A stretch of DNA of 64,000 nucleotides from Desertivirga brevis (GTDB lineage Bacteria > Bacteroidota > Bacteroidia > Sphingobacteriales > Sphingobacteriaceae), in contig NZ_JAFEWF010000014.1 of the NCBI RefSeq assembly GCF_017355835.1, forward strand, positions 1 to 64,000, written 5' to 3'. The notes below the pieces were generated by a model, which saw only the letters and a program-made list of their open reading frames with translations, was not told the DNA's origin and made no database searches. A program made the translations under genes and the position numbers. Below are positions 25,359-35,864 of the stretch, piece by piece. Every line of letters starts with the position of its first letter. Within the stretch, counting starts at the first letter, position 1.

Positions 25359-25952
25359 ATGGATCTAACTAACTACCATAAAGAAGAACTGACTATGGAT
25401 GCGCTTAAGGCACAACTACAGGCCTTGCTATTTTTCCTTCCTGCCATTATCATTTTCGGAATTCCATTTTACCTGATCTGGCCTGAACATTTTGTAAAGG
25501 GAGCATGGAAAGAGGCTGTTCCGGATGTCCTTAATGGTACTACAGGAACAATCGCACTGATCATTACACTGCTTGTTGGTGTTGTTATACATGAATTGAT
25601 CCATGGAATAACGTGGTCCAGGTTTGCAAGCAAAGGTCTCCGGTCAATAAAATTTGGAGTGCTATGGAGATCAGCTACGCCCTACTGCCATTGTACGGAG
25701 CCCTTACTGCTTAAGAATTACGTTATTGGTACTGTAATGCCGGGCTTGCTTATGGGTATCCTCCCTCTGCTTGTTTCGATTCTTACCGGCAACCTACTTC
25801 TATTTGCTTTCGGCTTATTCTTTACACTCGCCGCTGGCGGTGATTTTGCTATTATTAACCTTTTGCGGAAGAAAAGCTCAGCTCTTCTTGTTCAGGACCA
25901 TCCCAGCAAGATTGGTTGTTTGATCTACCAACCTTTACACTCTATAGCATAA
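25359..25952 (+). CDS. DUF3267 membrane protein with HExxH motif
   Basis: The 197-residue integral membrane protein has four or five hydrophobic helices (for example LQALLFFLPAIIIFGIPFYL, TIALIITLLVGVVIHELIHG and LLMGILPLLVSILTGNLLLF). The second helix ends in HELIHG, an HExxH metal-binding motif. This is the layout of DUF3267 proteins, thought to be metalloprotease-like but without a proven substrate. A second His or Asp ligand in the C-terminal half is likely (GGDFAIINLL). The ATG at 25359 is preferred over a TTG at 25317. Confidence 0.72.
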   Translation: MDLTNYHKEELTMDALKAQLQALLFFLPAIIIFGIPFYLIWPEHFVKGAWKEAVPDVLNGTTGTIALIITLLVGVVIHELIHGITWSRFASKGLRSIKFGVLWRSATPYCHCTEPLLLKNYVIGTVMPGLLMGILPLLVSILTGNLLLFAFGLFFTLAAGGDFAIINLLRKKSSALLVQDHPSKIGCLIYQPLHSIA

Positions 25953-26080
25953 TCAATTGAATTTCACTATTTATTAAATGAATGCGTAATTGCAGCGGCG
26001 AAAGCTTTGGTTTAGGTTTAAACAACTTGGTAAATGATTGAATAAAGCGAATTACCCAACTTCCATTTAATGCTATTTAC

Positions 26081-26632
26081 TTAATGCTTTTCCTTCAGAT
26101 ATCTGACAGGTACATGAGAAGTTAACCACACTTTGTTTTCTGAGAGAAAGAACTCAAACTTATCCCGGTGCATTTGTCCTGCTAAAACTTCAAACACAAA
26201 TGGTTTACCATGCCTGCTTCCTACATCAATGGCTGTTTTGATATCGCTGCTTAAATGAACATGGTGACGGCTGCGTTTATCCAGGCCAGACCTCATAATT
26301 TCTTCAACTGATTTTTGTCCGGTTCCATGATAAAGGAGTTCAGGAGGTTCCTGTGCCGTATATCCAAGCTCCACCTCTACCGAGTGCCCCTGGTTCGCCC
26401 TGATCTTATTTCCTGCTTCGTTAATTGCGAAACGCTTTTTGCTATTGGTATCAACGATATGTTTTAACAAATGGTGGTTAATTAAAATGCCTTTCTTTGC
26501 CGATTTCTCAATGAGGACATCAATCTCTGTCCAGCCATTCTCGTCGAGTTCAATGCCAATGGTTTCCGGTTGATGCCGCAGCACAAGGCTCAAAAACTTA
26601 CTTATTTTTATTTCATCGTTTCTATTGCTCAT
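26081..26632 (-). CDS. kptA: RNA 2'-phosphotransferase KptA/Tpt1
   Basis: The 183-residue enzyme transfers the 2'-phosphate of RNA to NAD+, forming ADP-ribose 1'',2''-cyclic phosphate. The family order is complete: SKFLSLVLRHQPETIGIELD at the N-terminus with Arg and His of the RNA lobe, NSKKRFAI, LYHGT for NAD binding, RSRHHVHLSSD and GKPFVFEV. The catalytic Arg-His-Arg-Arg set appears present. Its role in bacteria without tRNA splicing is uncertain, possibly RNA repair. It stands alone. Confidence 0.93.
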   Translation of the reverse strand: MSNRNDEIKISKFLSLVLRHQPETIGIELDENGWTEIDVLIEKSAKKGILINHHLLKHIVDTNSKKRFAINEAGNKIRANQGHSVEVELGYTAQEPPELLYHGTGQKSVEEIMRSGLDKRSRHHVHLSSDIKTAIDVGSRHGKPFVFEVLAGQMHRDKFEFFLSENKVWLTSHVPVRYLKEKH

Positions 26633-26830
26633 ATATAAGGGTTATTTGAAGGTCAAATTTAAATTATTATGAAAGAGTACCTAGTTGAAAATAAGCAGGG
26701 TAGAATATTAAGTTTGGACGGATTCTAGGTATAAGAATCCGTCATCCTTTTCAGCCAGTACATACTTTTCCCAAAAACTCTTTAAATCAAGGGTACATGA
26801 CGAATCTAAATATGCTTCACTTGTTAAACC

Positions 26831-28357
26831 TCATTTCTCTACTGATTTCGGGCTTTGAATGAAGCCGTTCGCCCAATCTAAAAAATGCTTAATATTTTGC
26901 AGATCGGTGTGTCCACCATCGTGCTGCCTCCAGGCTAATTCGCCGTTTAATAGTCCTACATTCACGCCTGGCATCTTTTCTTTTTTGTAATCGTTTGACA
27001 CTCCAAGGTCTTTTGATCCCAATAGCTTAAATACAGTTCCGGCAGCAACAGTAGCCATATAACTTCCCTGATGATCCAGCCAGTGAGCATCGCCTTGCTC
27101 TGGAATGCCGTGACTGATAAATGTAAGTCTTGGTGCGCAAAGTGCAATCAATTCATGAGATTCTACCGGCATATCATTAGCAGTTTTGCTTCCAAATCGG
27201 GAATCTGAAGCTGCATATTTCATAAAGTTCCCCGCCATCCAGTAATGGGAGCCGTTGGCAAGGTTTTCTACTGCTTCTCCAAAGTTTCGCCGGTGCGGCT
27301 TTGTACCTCCTTCTCCTGAGGAAGAAATAAGGCCAATATTGAACCGCTCATCAAAGGCCATAGTCACCAGGGCAGCTTTTCCATACCTCGACACTCCTTC
27401 TATACCAATATGTTTTGCATCAACCATTGGCTCTGTTAGCAGATAGTCTAATCCTCTTGATGCTCCCCATGCCCATGCCCTTAAGGCTCCCCAATCTTCA
27501 GGCTTTCTCGGTTGTCCTTTATTTACCAAACCAATGATCCCTTTGGTTAAACCAGCACCATTATCTGCCTGAATAGAGGCCGGATCAATAAGCGCATATC
27601 CCCAACCTTTCGCTACGAGTTGCTGTGTGGCTGGCAGATCTCCTGTCCTTGGCGCAAAAGGATTAAAGCCGGTGGATTGTGCTGCAATAGGGTTGTAAGC
27701 TGGATATTTTTCAAATGTCTCTCTTAATTCCGGGTTCGCATTGATAAGAAGCGCCTTTATGGCCACGTTAATTTTCTCCAGGTCTTCTTTTGGCGGCTGC
27801 GCTGGTGCTGGAAGAGCACTTGGCCCGAACATCATTAATACCGGTACGGGGCCTTTTGCATTTGCTGGTAATACCAGCGTCATTGCTATATCTACATTTA
27901 GATGAGGGTAGGCTGAATTATCAACATGACCAATAAGCTGTTTGGCAATCACAGGAACAAATCCCATCATTTCCCGGTCTGTTACTTTTACTTTCCAGGT
28001 TACTTTAGGAGCGTTCTGAGGAACACGGCCATATATCTCCCGTTCAAAGTCTTCAACGATCTCCGGCCGGCGTTTCTTCCACCATGTTTCCGCGCTCGTG
28101 ACCTTCTTGCCATTTTTTAACGTAAGTACGTCAGGCCAATTGGGATATGGATTAGCGAGTGCCTCATCATAGTTTGCGGGATTTGCAGCCTTCGCATCTC
28201 CGTTTTTCCCGGGACGAAGAGCCTTAATTCCAAGCTGCTGCATCATATTCTCTTTGTTCTGCTCAGAGCTGAGGTTAAGCGGAGATGGTAAAGAAGCTTG
28301 GCCAAATCCTTGAATTGCTAGCGGCAAGAATGCCAGAAAAGCTAGTTTTTTAATCAT
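26831..28357 (-). CDS. CE15-type 4-O-methyl-glucuronoyl methylesterase
   Basis: The start at 28357 is chosen because it yields a signal peptide (MIKKLAFLAFLPLAIQGFGQ). The 508-residue exported esterase splits the ester between glucuronoxylan side chains and lignin. The CE15 serine sits in GIEGVSRYGKAAL (Ser323), with Glu349 in SSSGEGGTK and His425 in GDAHWLDHQGSYMA, which together fit the Ser-Glu-His triad. Other family features are the PEDWGALRAWAWGASRGLDY segment and a substrate-loop insertion near residues 265-280. It is the outer gene of the xylan locus and complements the GH115 alpha-glucuronidase at 35865. Confidence 0.88.
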   Translation of the reverse strand: MIKKLAFLAFLPLAIQGFGQASLPSPLNLSSEQNKENMMQQLGIKALRPGKNGDAKAANPANYDEALANPYPNWPDVLTLKNGKKVTSAETWWKKRRPEIVEDFEREIYGRVPQNAPKVTWKVKVTDREMMGFVPVIAKQLIGHVDNSAYPHLNVDIAMTLVLPANAKGPVPVLMMFGPSALPAPAQPPKEDLEKINVAIKALLINANPELRETFEKYPAYNPIAAQSTGFNPFAPRTGDLPATQQLVAKGWGYALIDPASIQADNGAGLTKGIIGLVNKGQPRKPEDWGALRAWAWGASRGLDYLLTEPMVDAKHIGIEGVSRYGKAALVTMAFDERFNIGLISSSGEGGTKPHRRNFGEAVENLANGSHYWMAGNFMKYAASDSRFGSKTANDMPVESHELIALCAPRLTFISHGIPEQGDAHWLDHQGSYMATVAAGTVFKLLGSKDLGVSNDYKKEKMPGVNVGLLNGELAWRQHDGGHTDLQNIKHFLDWANGFIQSPKSVEK

Positions 28358-28642
28358 TGTTATAAACACTTTTAAGTCTACCGGGAAGTTTAGAGAATTA
28401 GCAAAGCTATTTGAGTAGCAGCAGCGTAAATGGCACAATTGGGTGTTTAAATGTCAATTTTGTTTTAGAAACTCCACAGCTGAACTTCTACCCCTTCAAC
28501 GAAATTCAACAATTGGGATATCAATGAAGACAAATGTAACCTGAGAATTAAGGGATATGGCTAACCTTTGCTCACCCATTTTCTCCATGCTGATAAATAA
28601 AAGATATGGACAAGAACCAGGAAATGAATCAAAACTAACAAT

Positions 28643-29902
28643 ATGATAAACTTCTTAAAGACTTTCAAATTCTACAACATCAAATCCTGCAGTTTACGTT
28701 TTTTATTATCTGCATACTTCCTTACCAGCTTCATTATTTTCTGTAATGCAAAAACAATTTCCGCCAAACCAAAACCATGGGTAGGTACTTGGGGTGCTGC
28801 ACCCCAACTGGTTGAGCCTGGTAATATGCCACCTGCTCCGGGCTTAACTAATAATACTCTACGTCAAGTGGTGTGTGTGTCTAGAGGTGGAAAAAAACTT
28901 CAGTTAAAGTTCTCAAACGAATTCGGCAATGAATCGCTGACCATGAAAGCTGTACACATTGCGGTTTCCGGTCAGGGGAACACTGTTGAACTTACAACTC
29001 AAAAGGCGTTGATGTTCAATGGTAGGCCGGAAGTAAGAATTGCACCAGGGGAAACGGCAACGTCAGACGCAGTTATATTCGAGCTTACACCCAGAATGAG
29101 AGTGGCCGTCACTATTTTTTTTGGTACGGTACCTGAACGATTAACGGGACATCCGGGATCACGTACAACCTCCTACTTACTCGAGGGCGACCAAAGCCGG
29201 GCAGAAGCCGATTTCACAAAGGCAGTGAGAACTGATCACTGGTATATACTAAGCGGAATTGATGTGGAGGGTTCAAAGTCTGCCGGAGCGGTAGTTACAT
29301 TTGGTGATTCTATTACCGACGGACGGGGATCTGGAACGAATGAAGATAACAGGTGGCCGGATATTCTCTCAATTAACCTCTTAAAGAACCCTTCAACAAG
29401 GCATATTGGCGTAATTAATATGGGAATAGGTGGAAACGCTGTACTTAGAGGGGGACTAGGACAACCAGGACTACACCGCTTCGACCGCGATGTCCTCTCC
29501 CAGAAAGGTGTCAAATGGCTTATTATCCTTGAAGGGGTAAATGATCTAGGCCCCACCCGTGATAGTAGCGCTGCTGCTAAGGTTGTCGAAGGGCTGATCG
29601 CAGCTTACCAGATAATGATAGACAAAGCCCATGCAAGAGGCATTAAAGTTTACGGAGGTACTATTACACCATTTAAAAATGCGGCTTATTACAGGCCTTA
29701 CCGCGAGAATGCCAGAAATGAAATAAATGCATGGATCAGATCTAGCGGTCGTTTTGATGCTATTATCGATTTTGATAAAGCAGTAAGAAATCCGGAAGAT
29801 CCGGAAGTAATGTTAAATAAGTTGCAAGACGACTTTCTGCATCCGAACAGGCTTGGCTATCAAGTAATGGGAAATGCTATAGAAATTAACCTGTTCAAAT
29901 AA
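28643..29902 (+). CDS. Exported SGNH/GDSL esterase
   Basis: The 419-residue protein has a signal peptide-like start (residues 1-40) and a two-part structure. An N-terminal beta-rich region (residues 45-195) is followed by a GDSL hydrolase domain: VVTFGDSITDG with the nucleophile Ser, NMGIGGNAVL, ILEGVNDLG and DDFLHPNRLGY with the catalytic Asp and His. This matches the SGNH esterases found in xylan loci, which remove acetyl groups, although the exact ester is unproven. It is divergent from the CE15 gene and 364 bp upstream of SusC pair 1. Confidence 0.85.
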   Translation: MINFLKTFKFYNIKSCSLRFLLSAYFLTSFIIFCNAKTISAKPKPWVGTWGAAPQLVEPGNMPPAPGLTNNTLRQVVCVSRGGKKLQLKFSNEFGNESLTMKAVHIAVSGQGNTVELTTQKALMFNGRPEVRIAPGETATSDAVIFELTPRMRVAVTIFFGTVPERLTGHPGSRTTSYLLEGDQSRAEADFTKAVRTDHWYILSGIDVEGSKSAGAVVTFGDSITDGRGSGTNEDNRWPDILSINLLKNPSTRHIGVINMGIGGNAVLRGGLGQPGLHRFDRDVLSQKGVKWLIILEGVNDLGPTRDSSAAAKVVEGLIAAYQIMIDKAHARGIKVYGGTITPFKNAAYYRPYRENARNEINAWIRSSGRFDAIIDFDKAVRNPEDPEVMLNKLQDDFLHPNRLGYQVMGNAIEINLFK

Positions 29903-29911
29903 CTATGAAGA

Positions 29912-29944
29912 AGCCGCCCAGGGTATAATACCGGGGCGGTTTTC
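29912..29944 (+). terminator. Terminator after SGNH esterase
   Basis: GCCGCCC (29913-29919) pairs with GGGGCGG (29933-29939), followed by TTTTC. It lies within 45 bp of the esterase stop codon. Confidence 0.6.
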
Positions 29945-30008
29945 ATTTGTCTACCACGCATTCTACACTTCTTTGCCCTAAACCAAACTATCCACCTAAC
30001 TCAACATC

Positions 30009-30035
30009 TCGAACATTATTTCACCGATTTGAACA
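30009..30035. promoter_or_regulatory. TCGAACA / TTGAACA pair upstream of SusC 1
   Basis: TCGAACA at 30009 and TTGAACA at 30029 are 20 bp apart and 230 bp before the SusC start. They resemble the 21-bp-spaced TCGAACA pair in the regulator promoter at 39104-39141. The rest of the motif is only partly kept. Confidence 0.35.
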
Positions 30036-30266
30036 AGCCTTGCGGCTATTCAATGGCTAAAATTGCATTATAAAACAATTATAAACAGGTGGGTGACAGC
30101 AAGTGCGGACTTGCAACCAATAAGCCAATAAATACCATTAACAAGATCTATTCACTTTAAAGCGGTACTAATATGTAAAGAAGAGAGACCTTAAGATTTA
30201 TGGGTAGAAGCCGTTGTGGAAAGCTTCAAACCAGACCAATTAATACTATTAACTAATCAATAAACA

Positions 30267-33200
30267 ATGCAAAAATTTAGACTTTTTAAATATTGGAGAC
30301 TTTTGCTATTGGTAGTATTTGCCAATCTATTCTCCTTCGTCGTATCTGCACAAACTACAATTACACTGCGGGGACGAGTTGTTGACGAAAAAGGCGAGAG
30401 CCTTATCGGGGCTACGGTAAAAGTTCCGGGAACAAACACCGGTGCTACAACGAACGCCAATGGAGATTTTACCTTAAATGTACCGGTCAATACAACCCAG
30501 GTCGTCATCACTTATATAGGATATGCCGCTTTGGAAAAAACCGTTTCGGCAGCGGCATCCAACCTTGGTGAAATTCGTCTGGCCCCAAATAGCAAGACTC
30601 TAGAACAGGTTGTTGTTGTTGGGTATGGAACATTAAAGAGGCAGGATATGACCGGCACTGTTGCTACTGTAGATTCAAAAGTACTACAGGAAATTCCCGC
30701 GTCGAATGTTGTTGAACAATTAAAAGGCAGGGTAGCAGGCCTTGATGTTGTAAACGGTTCCAACGGCCCCCAAATAACTGTACGGGGAAACCGAACGATA
30801 GGAAATCCGGAAGCCGATCGCCCTCTGATCGTGCTAGACGGCCAGCCCTACTATAACTCCATAGAAAACATTAACCCTAACGACATTAAAAGTGTAGATG
30901 TATTGAAAGGTGCATCTGCAACGGCAATTTACGGATCGAGAGGTTCTGGCGGGGTGCTTTTAATTACAACTAATCGTGGCCGTGTTGGCCAGCTGGTGGC
31001 TAACTTCGATTCCTATGTTGGAATAAACCGCCTGCAGGGACAATTTAAGATGTTGAATGGACAGCAGTATGCCCAATTGAAACTGGATGCCTCCCGGGGC
31101 TCTTTATTACAGAACAATGGTGTTACGAGTGGCTACGCGCTCACTCCCATCGAGACGCAGGCACTTGCAGAAGGTATCAATACCAATTGGGTTGATCTAT
31201 ATACTCAGCAGGGAGTAACATGGGATCAGAATCTGAGAGTTTCTGCAGGTACTGAAAAAACACAGTTCAGTGCAGGCCTTTCGTATCGTAAAAATGGTTC
31301 CGTAGATCCTAATAATGATGTCAGCAGGTTTACCTTGACAGCAAATATAGACCACAGGATTAACAAGGTATTGAAATTTGGGGCAAGCTTGATGGGTAGC
31401 CTAAGAAATACAGACACGGGAGGTGCAGGACAACTTGGAAATGCACAGTGGATAAGTCCGCTTGCCTACCCTTACCTTCCAGACGGTTCAGTTAACTTCT
31501 TTCCGATGGATGGCACATTAGACGCGGCTACCCTGAGCCCTTTGGTTCCGGCAACAATACCCGAATCCTACTACAACCATACACGCGGATTTGTTAATAA
31601 CAACATTATTTACGCAGAACTGAATCCGATTGAGCATCTTAAATATAGATATACTTTAAACTATAATATTTCTCAATCTCTGCAGGGACAATATAATGGT
31701 ATCAACAGAGCGAATATTCAAACTGTTGCACAAACTAATGCCCGCACTGACAATAACTATACTTACCGTTTAAACCAGGAGCATTTACTTACTTACGACA
31801 ACAAATTCTTTGACAAGCATAACGTAAATTTTGTAGCAGGCTTTACCACTGAGAAACGCCATACTGAAAACTCAAATACAAGTGCTACCAATATTCCTGC
31901 AGATGCCGTAAGAAACACGAACCTGGGGCTGGGAACTCCGGCTACACTTGGGGGCAGCTTTCAGGAGCAAGGAATCATATCCTACGTAACCCGCTTGAAT
32001 TACACGTTCAATGATAAGTACAACTTAATGGCGTCATATCGCGTGGATGGTAATTCAGCCTTAGCTAAAGGCCACCAGTACGCGAGTTACCCAGCATTTG
32101 GATTGGGTTGGGTAGTTTCCAATGAGGATTTCATGAAAGGTCTTACTACAATAAACAGTCTTAAACTAAGGGCTGGCTATGGTGAAACTTCTACCATTGG
32201 AAGCGTTGACCCCTACGATACAATGGGCCAATTAACTAATGCAAATTATCAGTTCGGAGGAGTGAGTTCTGGCAATATCGGTGGAGTGAGGGCCGTGGCT
32301 CTTGTGAATCCAATGCTTACATGGCAGAGAACAGCTGAATACAATTTAGCGTTAGACTTTGGTATTTTGAGAAGCAGGTTAACCGGGTCTATCGAGGTTT
32401 ACAGACAACGCACAACAGGTATTATCTTAAATAATGCTTTACCTGGAAGTCAGGGCGGCGGACCAGATCAACCCACAAACCTTGGCACTTCTGCTAACAA
32501 AGGGTTTGAGTTTACCTTAAGCAGCCTTAACATTCCAAATTCAAACGGTTTCTCCTGGTCCACAGACTTCAACCTGGCATTGAACAGGGAAAAAATTGTT
32601 GAGTTACCTAATGGCGTTCACCAGATTATTGGTACAGGTTTGTTCGTTGGACAGCCTCTTACCACAATTTATGACCTAAAACGAATAGGAATCTGGCAAG
32701 TAGAAGATTCACCGGGCATGACTGCAGCAGGAGTATATCAACCTGTATCAGGACAAACTTCACCCTTGCAGTATCCGGGCGAAGTTCGTGTTGAGGATCT
32801 TAACGGAGACGGCAGGATCACTTCTGATGATAACCAATTTATTGGCAACTTCCAGCCCGACTACACTTTCGGGTTAACTAACAGAGTTAGTTACAAAAAT
32901 TTTGACCTGAGTATTGTAGTGCAGGGCCGGATGGGCTTTACTACGATCGTTCCTTATGTATCTTCTAACAATTCAAGTGTAAACGGATGGCAATTCCTTC
33001 ACCTGGGACGGCATAATCAGCCAGTAATGAATTATTGGACGCCTGAAAATCCGACAGGAAGAGAGCCAATGCCGAATGCGACAGAACAAACGAATTTCTA
33101 CTCGACCACCCAATATTTTGATGGGTCTTTTATTCGTGCAAAAAGTATCAATCTGGGTTATAATATCCCTGGCAAAGTATCTAAGCGCCTTGGACTAAAC

Positions 33201-33449
33201 TCGCTCAGGCTATTTGCTAACATTACCAATCCCTTCATTATTTACGCTCCAATAAGAAATCACGGTTTTTCGGTTCCAGACCCGGAATCTGTAAGCAATA
33301 TCCTTCCGGCAAACCCGAATGCAAGTGGAAATGTGGCTGGGTATAACCCAAATGCTGCAAACAATGGAGCTGCAACATTTAGAGGAACAGGGATAAGCCC
33401 AGGTCTGCAGACACGCGACTTTATATTTGGTATTAATGCGAGATTTTAA
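30267..33449 (+). CDS. SusC-like TonB-dependent outer-membrane importer (pair 1)
   Basis: The 1060-residue importer has a signal peptide (to about residue 29), then a carboxypeptidase-regulatory-like domain (GRVVDEKGESLIGATVKVPG). The TonB box/plug region is QVVVVGYGTLKRQDMTGTVA, and the plug ends with YGSRGSGGVLLITTNRG. The rest forms a 22-strand barrel ending in FIFGINARF, with the terminal Phe needed for barrel assembly. It imports oligosaccharides captured by its SusD partner, 11 bp downstream. The gene opens the pair and is near the CE15, SGNH and GH115 genes, so a glucuronoxylan fragment is the likely cargo. Confidence 0.95.
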   Translation: MQKFRLFKYWRLLLLVVFANLFSFVVSAQTTITLRGRVVDEKGESLIGATVKVPGTNTGATTNANGDFTLNVPVNTTQVVITYIGYAALEKTVSAAASNLGEIRLAPNSKTLEQVVVVGYGTLKRQDMTGTVATVDSKVLQEIPASNVVEQLKGRVAGLDVVNGSNGPQITVRGNRTIGNPEADRPLIVLDGQPYYNSIENINPNDIKSVDVLKGASATAIYGSRGSGGVLLITTNRGRVGQLVANFDSYVGINRLQGQFKMLNGQQYAQLKLDASRGSLLQNNGVTSGYALTPIETQALAEGINTNWVDLYTQQGVTWDQNLRVSAGTEKTQFSAGLSYRKNGSVDPNNDVSRFTLTANIDHRINKVLKFGASLMGSLRNTDTGGAGQLGNAQWISPLAYPYLPDGSVNFFPMDGTLDAATLSPLVPATIPESYYNHTRGFVNNNIIYAELNPIEHLKYRYTLNYNISQSLQGQYNGINRANIQTVAQTNARTDNNYTYRLNQEHLLTYDNKFFDKHNVNFVAGFTTEKRHTENSNTSATNIPADAVRNTNLGLGTPATLGGSFQEQGIISYVTRLNYTFNDKYNLMASYRVDGNSALAKGHQYASYPAFGLGWVVSNEDFMKGLTTINSLKLRAGYGETSTIGSVDPYDTMGQLTNANYQFGGVSSGNIGGVRAVALVNPMLTWQRTAEYNLALDFGILRSRLTGSIEVYRQRTTGIILNNALPGSQGGGPDQPTNLGTSANKGFEFTLSSLNIPNSNGFSWSTDFNLALNREKIVELPNGVHQIIGTGLFVGQPLTTIYDLKRIGIWQVEDSPGMTAAGVYQPVSGQTSPLQYPGEVRVEDLNGDGRITSDDNQFIGNFQPDYTFGLTNRVSYKNFDLSIVVQGRMGFTTIVPYVSSNNSSVNGWQFLHLGRHNQPVMNYWTPENPTGREPMPNATEQTNFYSTTQYFDGSFIRAKSINLGYNIPGKVSKRLGLNSLRLFANITNPFIIYAPIRNHGFSVPDPESVSNILPANPNASGNVAGYNPNAANNGAATFRGTGISPGLQTRDFIFGINARF

Positions 33450-33459
33450 TTGAAAATTT

Positions 33460-35415
33460 ATGAAAAAAATACATAGAACAATTTTCCTGGTGGCGGCAGC
33501 TACCGTATTAACCATAAATCCTGGCTGCAACAAACTACTTGAAGAAGAACCAAGATCATCATTGTTTCCCAGTTATCTAGGTACTCCGGGAGGTGTAAAG
33601 GCCGGTATTGCTGGAGTATACAGTAGTCTTCGTTCCTTTTACTCGGGGGAAGGCCAGATCAATTATTATGTTGGAACGGATGAAATGAGGGCTGGATTCA
33701 GCTCCTCAACCGCAGGAACAATATTAAATACGTATAATGGAATTAATTCGTCTACCGGAAACGTTGGTGGCTGGAATTCCCTTTTTGCAGATATAAATAC
33801 GCTTAATGGTGTTCTTAAGTTCGTACAGGAAAGTGGCAGTTTAATAAGTGAAGCTAATAAAAAGGAATACATTGCCCAGGCTAAATTCCTTAGAGCCTAT
33901 ATTTATTTCTACCTGGTACAAACCTATGGCGGTACTACTGCTACAGAAAAAAGTGGAGTTCCTTTGCATTTGGAATTCATAACGGAAGCGAAAACTGAGG
34001 ATACTCCTGCCCCATTAGCTGATCTCTACAAACAGATCATTCAAGATTTCACAGAAGCTGCAGCTGATCTACCTGCAACCGTAAACAGTACGAATGCCCT
34101 TGCCCCGGTAGGGAAAACGGCCACTTCAGCTACAGCGAAGGCCTTCCTGGCAAAAGCGTATTTAACGAGAGGGTACCTTTCAGAGGTAAAAGAGGCAGGT
34201 GATTTTCAAAAAGCCGCTGATCTTACCCAGGAACTTATTACTAACAAAGCAACCTATCAGCTCGATCTATTTCAAAATTATAACGATGCTGTAAAGCAAG
34301 AGAATGACTATGGAAAGGAGACTGTTTTTGCTATCGACTATGGGAAAAATGACCCTACATATTCTGCTTACGCTCAAAACGCTTCCGGAGGCTTTGGAAT
34401 AAACCATATGGCAGTGCTCCATAGGTGGAACTACATTTCAGATGCAGGCATTGATAACCGCCCGGGAGTAGATGCTGTTCCTCAGGCAATTAATACATCT
34501 AAGCAACCAATGGTGAGAGATGTATACAATGGCCGGCCCTATGTTCGCGTTGCCCCTAATCCATATGTTCACCAGGTGGCATTTAGAAATCAGGTAAATG
34601 ACACCCGTTGGGATGCAACCTTTCAAACTTTTTGGATCAACAATGTAACAAGAGCTGCTGGTGTAAAGTTCGACGGAAGTTCAAAGGGAGCCCTGGTTCC
34701 TACAACAGTTAGCTCAGCTACGTCTTACCAACCACCAACTAATGGAGACACTGCTATTTTAATGCCGGGTGTTGAGGTGACTAATGCGCGAAGAGATGCC
34801 TTCAAAGGATTGATCGTTACACCTGCGCAATACAGTAACAAAGTATTTCCTACACTAAAAAAGTTTGATGACAAGCTGCGCACAGGCATGAATGACTTTT
34901 CAAGCAGGCCGATTGTGATTATGCGTTTTTCTGAGGTTTACCTTATGAATGCAGAAGCGAACTACATGCTTGGAAATATCGATGCTGCGGCAACTCAATT
35001 AAACGTAATCAGACGCCGTGCAGCTTTCCGTACCCCGGCTGATGGTGATTTTATTCCTAAAGGCCAGTTCCGGGTTACTGCAGCAACTCAAGCGGCAGCT
35101 AATGCCGCAAACGCTCTTGCTATGGCATTAACGCCGGCCCAACTTGCCCAACTTGCTATTCCGAACAACACTACGTTTGGTTCTCCCCTTAACGGAATGG
35201 ATCTTATACTTGATGAATATACACGGGAATTATACGGCGACCTTCGTCGTTGGTATGATCTGGTTAGAACCCGCCAACTGGTAAGAAGGGTAAAAATGTA
35301 TAATCCTGAAGGGGCTCCAAATGTCCAGGAATTTCACATGCGGAGGCCAATTCCACAGGCCCAGATCAATAACGTAAGAACAGGGCCCGTTTACCCTCAA
35401 AACAACGGATACTAA
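33460..35415 (+). CDS. SusD-like surface glycan-binding lipoprotein (pair 1)
   Basis: The 651-residue lipoprotein has a lipobox around LTINPGC (Cys23) and a RagB/SusD helical fold (AKFLRAYIYFYLVQTYGG, SATAKAFLAKAYLTRG, LDEYTRELYGDLRRWYDLVR). The C-terminus (MRRPIPQAQINN) is the usual end motif. It caps the SusC barrel on the cell surface and binds the oligosaccharide. It is longer than many SusD proteins; extra loops lie at residues 410-440 and 535-575. It starts 11 bp after the SusC stop and is closed by a terminator at 35445-35478. Confidence 0.95.
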   Translation: MKKIHRTIFLVAAATVLTINPGCNKLLEEEPRSSLFPSYLGTPGGVKAGIAGVYSSLRSFYSGEGQINYYVGTDEMRAGFSSSTAGTILNTYNGINSSTGNVGGWNSLFADINTLNGVLKFVQESGSLISEANKKEYIAQAKFLRAYIYFYLVQTYGGTTATEKSGVPLHLEFITEAKTEDTPAPLADLYKQIIQDFTEAAADLPATVNSTNALAPVGKTATSATAKAFLAKAYLTRGYLSEVKEAGDFQKAADLTQELITNKATYQLDLFQNYNDAVKQENDYGKETVFAIDYGKNDPTYSAYAQNASGGFGINHMAVLHRWNYISDAGIDNRPGVDAVPQAINTSKQPMVRDVYNGRPYVRVAPNPYVHQVAFRNQVNDTRWDATFQTFWINNVTRAAGVKFDGSSKGALVPTTVSSATSYQPPTNGDTAILMPGVEVTNARRDAFKGLIVTPAQYSNKVFPTLKKFDDKLRTGMNDFSSRPIVIMRFSEVYLMNAEANYMLGNIDAAATQLNVIRRRAAFRTPADGDFIPKGQFRVTAATQAAANAANALAMALTPAQLAQLAIPNNTTFGSPLNGMDLILDEYTRELYGDLRRWYDLVRTRQLVRRVKMYNPEGAPNVQEFHMRRPIPQAQINNVRTGPVYPQNNGY

Positions 35416-35444
35416 GCTATTAAACTAGAAAACTAAAACTAAAG

Positions 35445-35478
35445 AAGGCTTGGCTCAATTGAGTCAGCCTTTTTTTTT
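35445..35478 (+). terminator. Terminator after SusCD pair 1
   Basis: AAGGCTTGGCTC (35445-35456) pairs imperfectly with GAGTCAGCCT (35461-35470), followed by eight T. It is 30 bp past the SusD stop. Confidence 0.8.
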
Positions 35479-35810
35479 AACCTTTAATTGTTTTTCTTAT
35501 AGCCAAAAGCCTTCAGACAATTTTCATCCTTCTGTCCATAAATTTCTGCTGATGGAGGTTTAGTGATCGAATTAATTGATCTTGAATTCGATCTAAAATA
35601 AAAAGCCTTATAACATCAATTGTCCTTTTCGGAGAGTTAACCGGTAATAGCAAAACAAAGGCAAGAAATCAATATCTGAAGCTTCGCAGCGATTGGTTTG
35701 GTATTTAGATTGGTGGTTTTAAAAAGGCTTGCGTGAGATCAGGAAACCCGGACGCGGTCTTGGACCGGATGAAGGGAGAAAAAAGGGTCCGCCAATTAAA
35801 AGCAAAATCA
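35479..35810. other. Intergenic stretch with no recognised gene
   Basis: This 332-bp stretch lies between the convergent SusD 1 and GH115 genes. It is AT-rich at first and more GC-rich from 35740. No coding region or RNA gene was recognised. Confidence 0.4.
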
Positions 35811-35842
35811 CAATAGCGCACCGGGAGGTTGGCGCGCTATTG
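35811..35842 (-). terminator. Strong hairpin after GH115 gene
   Basis: CAATAGCGC (35811-35819) pairs with GCGCTATTG (35834-35842), a perfect 9-bp stem with a 14-base loop. On the minus strand it starts 23 bp past the alpha-glucuronidase stop and is followed by a T-rich run. Confidence 0.6.
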
Positions 35843-35864
35843 AATTTGAACATTAAAATTCTTA